Positions 1 to 5,573 of a stretch of 5,573 nucleotides of DNA are shown here, piece by piece. The translations under genes were made by a program, and so were the position numbers. This stretch comes from Bacillota bacterium. GTDB taxonomy: Bacteria > Bacillota > UBA994. Every line of letters begins with the position of its first letter. Position 1 is the stretch's first letter. Where the stretch lies: positions 1-5,573 of the forward strand of contig QLUS01000100.1 in the NCBI GenBank assembly GCA_018725535.1, given 5' to 3'. Below the pieces are notes generated by a model. That model was not told the origin of the DNA and did no database searches. It was given only the letters and a program-made list of their open reading frames with translations.

Positions 1-545
1 AGCTAGCCGGCATTAGAGCTGGGCGTACGCATGCCGCGCAAATCGAAGACGTGAAGCTTTACATCACCGTCAACCGGAACCCGGAGGGGCGCATTGCCGA
101 GATTTATATGACAACCGACCGTGAGGGCAGTTTAATCACGGGGTTGCTTAACTCGTTGTCCAAGACTATTTCAGTGATGCTGCAGTACAACATCCCCGCC
201 GAGAATATAGCCCGTATGCTGCGCGGTCAGAAGTATGAGCCGCATGGCCTTGTATCGCGGCACCCGCATATTAAGTTCGCCAGTTCGATCTCCGACTTAA
301 TTTCCAAAGTCATTGAAATAGAGCTAGGCGACTTTATGCGGGTACAAGTAAAGCCAGAGGTTTTCACTCTGGCTCAAGGGACGGATGCGCCGCTAGCAGC
401 GACGGCAGACATGATCACGGAGGCGAAGGCTAACGGCATCAAGCTTTACCACGCCACTTGCCACCACTGCTCTAGCTTTCGCATGGTGCTAAACGGCACA
501 TGCAAGGTGTGCTTAGACTGCGGCAGTACCACAGGTTGTTCCTAA
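1..545 (+). CDS. nrdJ: Adenosylcobalamin-dependent (class II) ribonucleotide reductase, C-terminal part (5' end outside window)
   Basis: This is the last 180 residues of a class II ribonucleotide reductase, which makes deoxyribonucleotides from ribonucleotides using an adenosylcobalamin radical and needs no oxygen. The frame is open from base 3. The GTG at 51 is not the start, because NrdJ-like sequence (RAGRTHAAQIEDVKLYITVN) runs straight through it. From the visible start, about residues 15-110 resemble the TSCPD-type tail of NrdJ, with signatures such as REGSLITGL, ISVMLQYNIP, YEPHGL and FASSISDLI. The end is a Cys-rich zinc-ribbon-like tail with Cys 153, 156, 167, 170, 173 and 179, closing in LDCGSTTGCS. 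In this family the C-terminal cysteines relay reducing equivalents from thioredoxin or similar donors to the active site. The catalytic barrel lies upstream of the window. The stop codon overlaps the convergent activase gene by 4 bp. No intrinsic terminator follows it. The family call is firm from motif memory; the substrate level (NDP or NTP) cannot be read from this fragment. Confidence 0.9.
   Translation, partial: LAGIRAGRTHAAQIEDVKLYITVNRNPEGRIAEIYMTTDREGSLITGLLNSLSKTISVMLQYNIPAENIARMLRGQKYEPHGLVSRHPHIKFASSISDLISKVIEIELGDFMRVQVKPEVFTLAQGTDAPLAATADMITEAKANGIKLYHATCHHCSSFRMVLNGTCKVCLDCGSTTGCS
352..374 (-). other. Perfect 8-bp hairpin inside nrdJ, possible weak terminator for the convergent activase transcript
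   Basis: AGCCAGAG (352-359), a 7-nt loop, and CTCTGGCT (367-374) form a perfect 8-bp stem. Read on the minus strand the stem is followed by TTTACTT, a short interrupted T-run. This is about 170 bases past the stop of the convergent activase gene, which has no terminator of its own between the genes. On the plus strand no T-run follows, so it should not stop nrdJ transcription. The sequence also codes for NrdJ, so the pairing could be chance. Confidence 0.25.
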
Positions 546-3500
546 CCTAACCTTAGGCTCTGCCGCGTCCTGTGCACGCGCTTGCTTTGCAGTACAAAAC
601 TCTCGAGAGAAGCAGCAACTACTGGCGGGAAGGGGCTACCGTCGCTCTCGATGCTGATAAACGGCAAATGCGGGTGTTTGGCCATAATCTCACGCGTTAA
701 GTCTTGGTCGGAAGTGATGCGCGGCTTCTCCACGTCGATAGTCTGCTTAATCATGGCCTCGGCAATGCGCGCGGGCATACAGCCAAAGGGGCCGATGGAG
801 ACAACCCCGTCGACGCGGTCGATGATGTCGTTTAAGGCGCAGGAAAGGGTGAGAATGGCTTCGCCGGTTAGCTCGGGGTTAATCAAATCGGACACACTTT
901 CGATTAGATGGCTGATGTCTAGTAAATGGTAGTCATAGAGCCCAGATTGCACGAGAATGTCCTTAATCGCCTTCTCGTAGCGCTCCATCGCCCAAGCTTT
1001 GCCGCTACAGCTAATGCGCTTAAGTAAGTTAGTCTTGCCGCGTAGACCGTGTTTGGCGAGGTAGTTGGTGTAATAGACCCATTCCGCAATCGGTGCCATT
1101 AAGGCCACTACGCCTTTTTCGGCAAGTTGTTCCACGAGGTAGCGCTGCGAGAAACCGTCACGGCGCACGTAGATTTCGCCAATGATGGCGACCTTCGGGG
1201 CCTGCGCGAGTGGCGTGTGGAGTGGGATTGACTTAAGCAAGGCGACCGCTGACCAAAGGCCCTTCTTTATACCTGCCCAAGTAGCGGTGGCTATGGCTTC
1301 CTCTAGCAGCGCCTCTACTTGTGCAAGTACCGGCTGTGCTGCAGCTTTGTCTTTGGCCAAAGTGGTGGCCGCAGCCCGGATTTCGTCGTAGACGTCAGAA
1401 ATGGTCGCTGCCCAGAGCCCGCGTAGGGTAAGCCCTATGCCGAGCCCGCCGTAGCTGTTCTGGGAAGTGAGGGACATGACAGCAAGGTTTTCGATGCGCT
1501 GCTTTTGAATTAGATTACGCGTTAGCACGCTATATTGGGCAAAGCGGCAGCTGCCGCCCGTACTTGGCATAAAGTAAATGGTGAGCTCTTTTTCGTCCCG
1601 CTTGTCAAGGTAGTTGTAGAGTGAGCCCATGGTTAGCATTAGGGGCAGGCACTCTTTACAGGTTGAATATTCTTTGCCACGCTGCAGGTCGACGTCACTT
1701 GGGGGAGGAAGCGGGATGGCTCTGATGCCAGCATAGCGGAAGGTTGCCGCCATCAGGCGAGCCCCGAACTCACCCATCGAGGGGATGAGGAGCCTAACGC
1801 GGCCGTCGTCAAGCGGAACTTCCTCTCCCTGCGAAGTGCGGTAGCGCCGCCGTCCCTGCCGCCCAAGCAGTACTTCGGCGGGCCTAAACACAGGCTGTGT
1901 CGCCGCCGTCTCGCTTCGCTTCGCTTTTTGCATATACCCCTGCGCTATATCGAGAAACGCCTCGATGCGCGTGTCAATCCCCGCATCCGCTGTATGGCTG
2001 TCAAGCTCTAGCGTCAGTGACGGCTTGTCTCCCATTTCGTCGCGGAAAAAGTTAAGCATAAAGGAGTCGGGGCCACAGCTAAAGTTAGTAATAAAGCAGC
2101 CAAAGATGTTCGGCATGTCTTTAATCTTCCGTGCAGCTTTGAGGATACTCTGGCCTGCAGCCCAGTGCATACTGGCCACAGCCGGTTCACTGTCGGTATC
2201 GAGGCAGTCAAAGGGCAAAGTTAAAATGCTGCGCGAGGCGAACTTGCCTGGGATCCCCATATTGGCCATCGCCGCGAGCGCGTTGTATGCGCGTCCAAAA
2301 AGCATCACCGTCGGACGCTGTAGTGTTGCCGCACGTTCTAGCGCTGCCTGGCCTAGGCGCCTTAGTTCAGCTAGAAAAAGGTCCTGGGCTTTAACCGCAG
2401 CTAGAAAAGCCTCGCGCGTAGCCAATTCTGTGGCACCCAGTGCTTTGCCTACCCCGAGAAAGGCATCTTCTGCCTCGCTGTAGGAATGGGGCATATTCAG
2501 TACCGGCGTTAGCAGATGAATCCCCTTGAGCTCAGCCTTAAAGGTGCGGCGCAGCACATAGGGTTCGCCCTGAATCAGCGGGCAGGTGGTGCTGGGTAAG
2601 GCCCCGTTCACCACTGGAGTTGCGCGCACATGCGGCAGTAAAATATAGTCTGGAGCCTTAGACACGAGGTTCATAAACAACCCGTGCGCCATATCTACGG
2701 GGTAGCAGAAGGGCGCTCGCCGGCGTTCAATACCTGCGGCGTCTAACTCGTCCCCTAGCATTATGCTAAAGCCAAGGCGAGTTAAGAAGGCGTGGTAGAG
2801 CGGGTAGAGGTTGTTTGTCATCAGGGCGGTACTTACACCTACGGTCTTACCGTTTGGATTTTCCGGGCACAGCGGGCGGTTATACAGCAGTTCTTCGCGG
2901 GCAGCTACTAAGTCCACCGCCGCCACGTCAGGGTGCTGTTTTACGCGTTCGTTGTAGTATTTGTTGCAGGCGCCGCCAAAAGGATATGTCTGCCCGTCAA
3001 TTGAGATAAGGGCAATTTTGCATTTGCGGTCGCAGCGTGTGGTGCCGCCTTGACAAATAAAGGAGCGTCCGTAAGCAACGTCGCGTTGTGCTAATTGCTC
3101 AAGGTTAAAATTCGCAGCGGCGAGTAGTCCGGTTTCGAGCTTGGCCTGAACTTCCAGCGCCACGCCAAATGCGCCCATCAGACCAGGGTCTGGGGGGACA
3201 ATAATCCGGCGTTTGGTAAGCGCTGCCATCGCCAGCGGCACCGCACGGTTGTAGCAGACGCCGCCCTGCATAAAGATCTTTTTGCCCACTTTGCGGCTGC
3301 CTTTGACGCGGTTAAGATAGTTGAGGCAAATGGCATACACCAGCCCGGCAGCGATGTCGTCGTGGGAAATGCCTTCTTGAATGGATGTTTTAATGTCGCT
3401 GCCGATAAAGGCGGCGCACTGGTCGTTAAAGTTAGGCGGTTTTCCACCTCTTAAGGCGTAGGCGGCAATCTCCTCCGTAGCGACAGAGAGGGATTCGCGC

Positions 3501-4828
3501 GCCGCTTCCTCTAGGAAAGATCCGGTACCCGCCGAGCAGGCTTCGTTCATCGCGTAGTCCGCAGGTACGCCTCCTGTGGTGTAGGTGTACTTGGCGTCTT
3601 GCCCACCGATTTCAAAGATGGTGTCAACCTCTGGGTCGAAGTAGACGGCGGCAGTGTTATGGGCGATAATCTCATTGACGATGCCCCGCGTGTTGGCATG
3701 TAGCCCAACTATTTGTCTACCTGAGCCTGTGACGCCAAGCCCAATAATCTTTACTCCCGTAGGTACCTGTGATATTAGGCTACGGTAACACTGGCGCGAT
3801 GCGGCGACAGGGTCGCCATTAGTGCGCAAATAAGCGCCGGCAACAATTGTCCGGTCGGGTACGCGCATTAAAACCGCCTTAGTGGTGGTAGAACCGGCAT
3901 CTAGTCCCAAAATACATGTGTCGAGAGCATCAGCTTGGCCCCAAGCATGTTCCTTAAAGACGACTTGGTCAGCGTATTCTGACAGCGGGGCGAGAAATTC
4001 AAAAGCCGAAGCGCCTTGCACAAAAAGGCTACGCGTGTCGATGCTGCCCCCGTTATCGACAGCCCACAGTGCTGCCCCTAAAGCCTCAAGTGTCTCACCA
4101 AATTCTAGGGTCGCGACCGAGAAGCCATCACTTGTTAAGTGGTCTATCACCGCTTGATTCCTAGCCGTTCCGCCCGCCAAGAGAACGCTGCGGGCACCGG
4201 CACTCTTTAGCAGCTCGGCAATCTTTGTCGCTACCATGTGACACAAGCCTGCCACTACGCGTTCCTTGGGCGTGCCTTTGTTGAGGGCGTGAGTGCAGTC
4301 GCTCTTACTAAACACCGAGCAGCGTGCGGAAATCTTATACGGTGCGTCTTGCCCTGCTACGGCTAGGGCTTGTGCGACCTCGGGACTTAGGTTCATGCGG
4401 CGAATTTGCTGCAAAAAGAATTCTCCAGTTCCTGAGGCGCACTTGTTTCCTGTATATACCGCCACGACCTTGTGCTCTTTGTCTAGCTCATAGACAATCA
4501 CGTTTTCGCCGCCAGCGCTGACGATTGCGTCTACCGCAGGGAGCTTATTTCTCAGGTAAGCGAGCGCCAATTCGGTCGCCTCAAGTTCAGAGATGCTAGG
4601 CAGCCGCACATGATCCTTTAACTTATGCCCTGTTACCGCCAACCGAGACTCCGGCCTAGCGATCCCTGTTAACAGCTCTTGCAGGACACTGCGGGCATTG
4701 CCGTTATGTGGGCTAACAATTTGCCTAAGCGGGGTGAAGCGCCCGGCCTCGCTTTCGCCCACTACCACCTTGATGTTAGAAGCACCAAGGCAGACTCCTA
4801 TGGCATGGTGTTTCCGCAAACAGTTCAC
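542..4828 (-). CDS. Giant acyl-CoA dehydratase activase fusion: tandem BadF/BadG/BcrA/BcrD ATPase domains + DUF2229 + HgdB/double-cubane-like module
   Basis: A 1428-residue protein counted from GTG 4828. TTG at 4819 (1425 residues) is the better start, because GAGGTGA lies just upstream of it. Domain order: ASKHA ATPase 1 (about 9-258); ASKHA ATPase 2 (about 306-560) with GLDAGSTTTK (308-317), EIGGQDAK (406-413) and NEACSAGTG (428-436); a Cys-rich linker (Cys 592, 599, 603, 621); a DUF2229-type module (about 660-965) with FCYPVDMAHG, TCPLIQGEP and FSCGPDSF; a basic linker; and a C-terminal HgdB-like module (about 1010-1420) with CKECLP (1057-1062), GGSCRF and GPFGCMP (1346-1352). Family knowledge: such activases use ATP hydrolysis and a [4Fe-4S] cluster to push a low-potential electron into an Fe-S partner, as in 2-hydroxyacyl-CoA dehydratases, benzoyl-CoA reductases and double-cubane cluster proteins. 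Inference: this protein carries its own electron acceptor. No signal peptide or membrane segment is seen, so it is probably cytosolic. The substrate is unknown, and no CoA-transferase or dehydratase subunit lies nearby. Confidence 0.92.
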   Translation of the reverse strand: MNCLRKHHAIGVCLGASNIKVVVGESEAGRFTPLRQIVSPHNGNARSVLQELLTGIARPESRLAVTGHKLKDHVRLPSISELEATELALAYLRNKLPAVDAIVSAGGENVIVYELDKEHKVVAVYTGNKCASGTGEFFLQQIRRMNLSPEVAQALAVAGQDAPYKISARCSVFSKSDCTHALNKGTPKERVVAGLCHMVATKIAELLKSAGARSVLLAGGTARNQAVIDHLTSDGFSVATLEFGETLEALGAALWAVDNGGSIDTRSLFVQGASAFEFLAPLSEYADQVVFKEHAWGQADALDTCILGLDAGSTTTKAVLMRVPDRTIVAGAYLRTNGDPVAASRQCYRSLISQVPTGVKIIGLGVTGSGRQIVGLHANTRGIVNEIIAHNTAAVYFDPEVDTIFEIGGQDAKYTYTTGGVPADYAMNEACSAGTGSFLEEAARESLSVATEEIAAYALRGGKPPNFNDQCAAFIGSDIKTSIQEGISHDDIAAGLVYAICLNYLNRVKGSRKVGKKIFMQGGVCYNRAVPLAMAALTKRRIIVPPDPGLMGAFGVALEVQAKLETGLLAAANFNLEQLAQRDVAYGRSFICQGGTTRCDRKCKIALISIDGQTYPFGGACNKYYNERVKQHPDVAAVDLVAAREELLYNRPLCPENPNGKTVGVSTALMTNNLYPLYHAFLTRLGFSIMLGDELDAAGIERRRAPFCYPVDMAHGLFMNLVSKAPDYILLPHVRATPVVNGALPSTTCPLIQGEPYVLRRTFKAELKGIHLLTPVLNMPHSYSEAEDAFLGVGKALGATELATREAFLAAVKAQDLFLAELRRLGQAALERAATLQRPTVMLFGRAYNALAAMANMGIPGKFASRSILTLPFDCLDTDSEPAVASMHWAAGQSILKAARKIKDMPNIFGCFITNFSCGPDSFMLNFFRDEMGDKPSLTLELDSHTADAGIDTRIEAFLDIAQGYMQKAKRSETAATQPVFRPAEVLLGRQGRRRYRTSQGEEVPLDDGRVRLLIPSMGEFGARLMAATFRYAGIRAIPLPPPSDVDLQRGKEYSTCKECLPLMLTMGSLYNYLDKRDEKELTIYFMPSTGGSCRFAQYSVLTRNLIQKQRIENLAVMSLTSQNSYGGLGIGLTLRGLWAATISDVYDEIRAAATTLAKDKAAAQPVLAQVEALLEEAIATATWAGIKKGLWSAVALLKSIPLHTPLAQAPKVAIIGEIYVRRDGFSQRYLVEQLAEKGVVALMAPIAEWVYYTNYLAKHGLRGKTNLLKRISCSGKAWAMERYEKAIKDILVQSGLYDYHLLDISHLIESVSDLINPELTGEAILTLSCALNDIIDRVDGVVSIGPFGCMPARIAEAMIKQTIDVEKPRITSDQDLTREIMAKHPHLPFISIESDGSPFPPVVAASLESFVLQSKRVHRTRQSLRLG

Positions 4829-4831
4829 CTC
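4825..4831 (-). promoter_or_regulatory. Shine-Dalgarno GAGGTGA that points to a TTG start at 4819
   Basis: On the minus strand the heptamer GAGGTGA is a perfect match to the usual anti-Shine-Dalgarno core of 16S rRNA. It lies 5 bases before a TTG codon at 4819-4817, which is a standard spacing. The longest-ORF start, GTG at 4828, sits inside this heptamer. Its own upstream purine run (AGAAGAG) is a weaker and more closely spaced match. The TTG start removes only three residues (fMet-Asn-Cys) and leaves the first ATPase motif intact. Confidence 0.75.
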
Positions 4832-4855
4832 TCTTCTGGAATGCCTCTGCTGTTT

Positions 4856-4883
4856 ATGATAGGTTAAATATAAGGCTTGTCAA
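4856..4883 (-). promoter_or_regulatory. Sigma-A (sigma-70-type) promoter of the activase fusion gene
   Basis: Read on the minus strand, a perfect -35 box TTGACA (4883-4878) is followed by a 16-bp spacer and then TATCAT (4861-4856), a -10 box with one mismatch to TATAAT. The predicted transcription start is near 4849, giving a leader of about 30 nt that contains the GAGGTGA ribosome binding site and no room for a riboswitch. The match suggests housekeeping-sigma transcription. No clear operator palindrome is visible. The call is from sequence match only. Confidence 0.72.
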
Positions 4884-4888
4884 GCGAA

Positions 4889-4893
4889 AGGTG
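4889..4893 (+). promoter_or_regulatory. Ribosome binding site of ung, deciding for ATG 4903
   Basis: The AGGTG within gaAAGGTG (4887-4893) pairs with the anti-Shine-Dalgarno core and sits 9 bases before ATG 4903. The longer-ORF start, GTG 4891, overlaps this site. It has no ribosome binding site at a suitable distance of its own: the nearest AAGG is about 15 bases upstream. The protein from ATG 4903 begins MLKFGNDWDKLL, like typical bacterial Ung N termini. Confidence 0.65.
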
Positions 4894-4902
4894 TGCACGC
4901 GG

Positions 4903-5568
4903 ATGTTAAAGTTTGGGAACGACTGGGATAAATTGCTGCAGGAGGAGTTTTCGAAGGACTATTATTTGCGCTTAAGATCGTTTCTCAAGCAGGAGTACCG
5001 TCAGGCGACGGTCTTCCCACCCGCCGTCGAAATCTACGCGGCTTTGCGGACTACCTCCTTTCAAGCGACAAAGGTCGTTTTGCTTGGGCAAGACCCATAC
5101 CATGGCGACGGGCAGGCCCATGGGTTCGCGTTTTCCGTCCCCGTTGGGGTGCCACTGCCGCCTTCGCTGCGGAACATTTTGCAGGAATTACAGGCTGACC
5201 TGCGCTGCGAGCTGCCCAATCACGGCTGCTTGGAAGCATGGGCCAAACAGGGAGTGCTCATGCTTAATGCCGTGTTGACAGTGCGTGCCAACGCCGCAGC
5301 CTCGCACGCAGAGCGGGGATGGGAGCAGTTCACCGACCGCGTGGTGGAGCTGTTAAACGAGAAGCCCCAGCCTGTAGTCTTTCTCTTGTGGGGGAAATAT
5401 GCTCAAACCAAAGGCAGGCTCGTGACCAACCCTCACCATTTGGTGCTTAGAGCCCCACACCCAAGTCCTCTCTCTGCCCATCGCGGCTTCTTTGGCTGCC
5501 GCCACTTTTCCCGCGCCAACACCTTCCTCCTTGAGACCGGCCAACCCCCCATCGACTGGAAGCAGTAG
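4903..5568 (+). CDS. ung: Uracil-DNA glycosylase, family 1 (UNG)
   Basis: This 221-residue protein excises uracil, arising from cytosine deamination or dUMP misincorporation, from DNA. It is the first step of base excision repair and acts in the cytoplasm on the chromosome. All the family-1 hallmarks are present. GQDPYHG (62-68) contains the water-activating Asp64 and Tyr66. Phe77 in FAFSV is the uracil-stacking residue. LNAVLTV has Asn122, the uracil-specificity residue. HPSPLSAHRGFFG (186-198) has the catalytic His186 and the Leu190 that inserts into the DNA minor groove. The length matches the family (about 220-230 residues). The start was placed at ATG 4903 from the ribosome binding site; GTG 4891 would add four residues (fMet-Cys-Thr-Arg) with no known equivalent. 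The gene is transcribed divergently from the activase gene. Its own promoter is not clear: TATGAT at 4855-4860 is a possible -10 box without a good -35. Only 5 bases follow the stop, so no terminator can be seen. Confidence 0.97.
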   Translation: MLKFGNDWDKLLQEEFSKDYYLRLRSFLKQEYRQATVFPPAVEIYAALRTTSFQATKVVLLGQDPYHGDGQAHGFAFSVPVGVPLPPSLRNILQELQADLRCELPNHGCLEAWAKQGVLMLNAVLTVRANAAASHAERGWEQFTDRVVELLNEKPQPVVFLLWGKYAQTKGRLVTNPHHLVLRAPHPSPLSAHRGFFGCRHFSRANTFLLETGQPPIDWKQ

Positions 5569-5573
5569 GGACG

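Noticed and set aside
51..545. A complete 164-residue gene starting at GTG 51
   Set aside because: The frame is open to the left edge, and residues upstream of 51 continue the NrdJ-like alignment. There is no ribosome binding site before 51. It is the tail of a larger gene.
546..557. CCTAA-cc-TTAGG inverted repeat just after nrdJ as a terminator
   Set aside because: The stem is only 5 bp with a 2-nt loop, is AT-rich in part, and has no T-run on either strand. It also encodes the C terminus of the activase protein.
1965..2483. Plus-strand open frame of 172 codons inside the activase gene
   Set aside because: It lies fully antisense to the conserved DUF2229 module. It has a Ser/Ala/Arg-rich composition typical of a shadow frame and no recognisable motif.
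4679..4867. Plus-strand 62-codon frame ending just before ung
   Set aside because: It is antisense to the start of the activase gene and has no family resemblance. It ends within the promoter region and looks like a chance frame.
4869..4874. TATAAG as a -10 box for ung
   Set aside because: It matches 5 of 6 bases, but no -35-like sequence lies 16-18 bp upstream and there is no extended TG motif. It was not listed as a promoter.
1..5573. CRISPR array, insertion sequence, integrated element, tRNA or rRNA gene
   Set aside because: No regularly spaced repeats, transposase motifs, terminal inverted repeats or RNA-gene signatures were seen. The window is almost completely filled by three protein genes.

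Overview
The window looks like chromosomal DNA from an anaerobic or facultatively anaerobic Bacillota (Firmicutes, clostridial-type) bacterium of moderately high GC content. The inference rests on three things. There is a B12-dependent (class II) ribonucleotide reductase. There is a giant oxygen-sensitive-type 2-hydroxyacyl-CoA dehydratase activase fusion, a family I associate mainly with anaerobes. The translation starts carry Gram-positive-style Shine-Dalgarno sequences matching GAGGTGA. No species can be named from the sequence alone.

Layout: (1) Positions 1-545, plus strand, hold the 3' end of nrdJ. The reading frame is open to the left edge, so the gene starts outside the window. (2) Positions 542-4828, minus strand, hold one very large gene of about 1425-1428 codons. 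It converges on nrdJ and overlaps its stop codon by 4 bases. The product joins two tandem BadF/BadG/BcrA/BcrD-type ATPase (activase) domains, a short Cys-rich linker, a DUF2229-type module, and a second HgdB/double-cubane-like module. (3) Positions about 4829-4902 are a short divergent intergenic region. It holds a near-consensus sigma-A promoter for the large gene (TTGACA, 16 bp, TATCAT) and the ribosome binding site of the next gene. (4) Positions 4903-5568, plus strand, hold a complete ung (family 1 uracil-DNA glycosylase), ending 5 bases before the window edge.

Functionally, nrdJ (dNTP supply) and ung (removal of uracil from DNA) are DNA-metabolism housekeeping genes on the plus strand. 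The large minus-strand gene interrupts them and has its own promoter, so it is not in an operon with either. It carries in one polypeptide both the ATP-driven electron-injecting activase and the Fe-S acceptor-type modules that are separate proteins in classical 2-hydroxyacyl-CoA dehydratases. No CoA-transferase, dehydratase alpha/beta subunit or electron-transfer gene is visible beside it, so its substrate is unknown. It is the most interesting object here, but it belongs to a recognised (if poorly characterised) family rather than a new one. I found no tRNA, rRNA, CRISPR array, insertion sequence or integrated element. Apart from the roughly 75-80 bp divergent region and the last 5 bases, the window is all coding.
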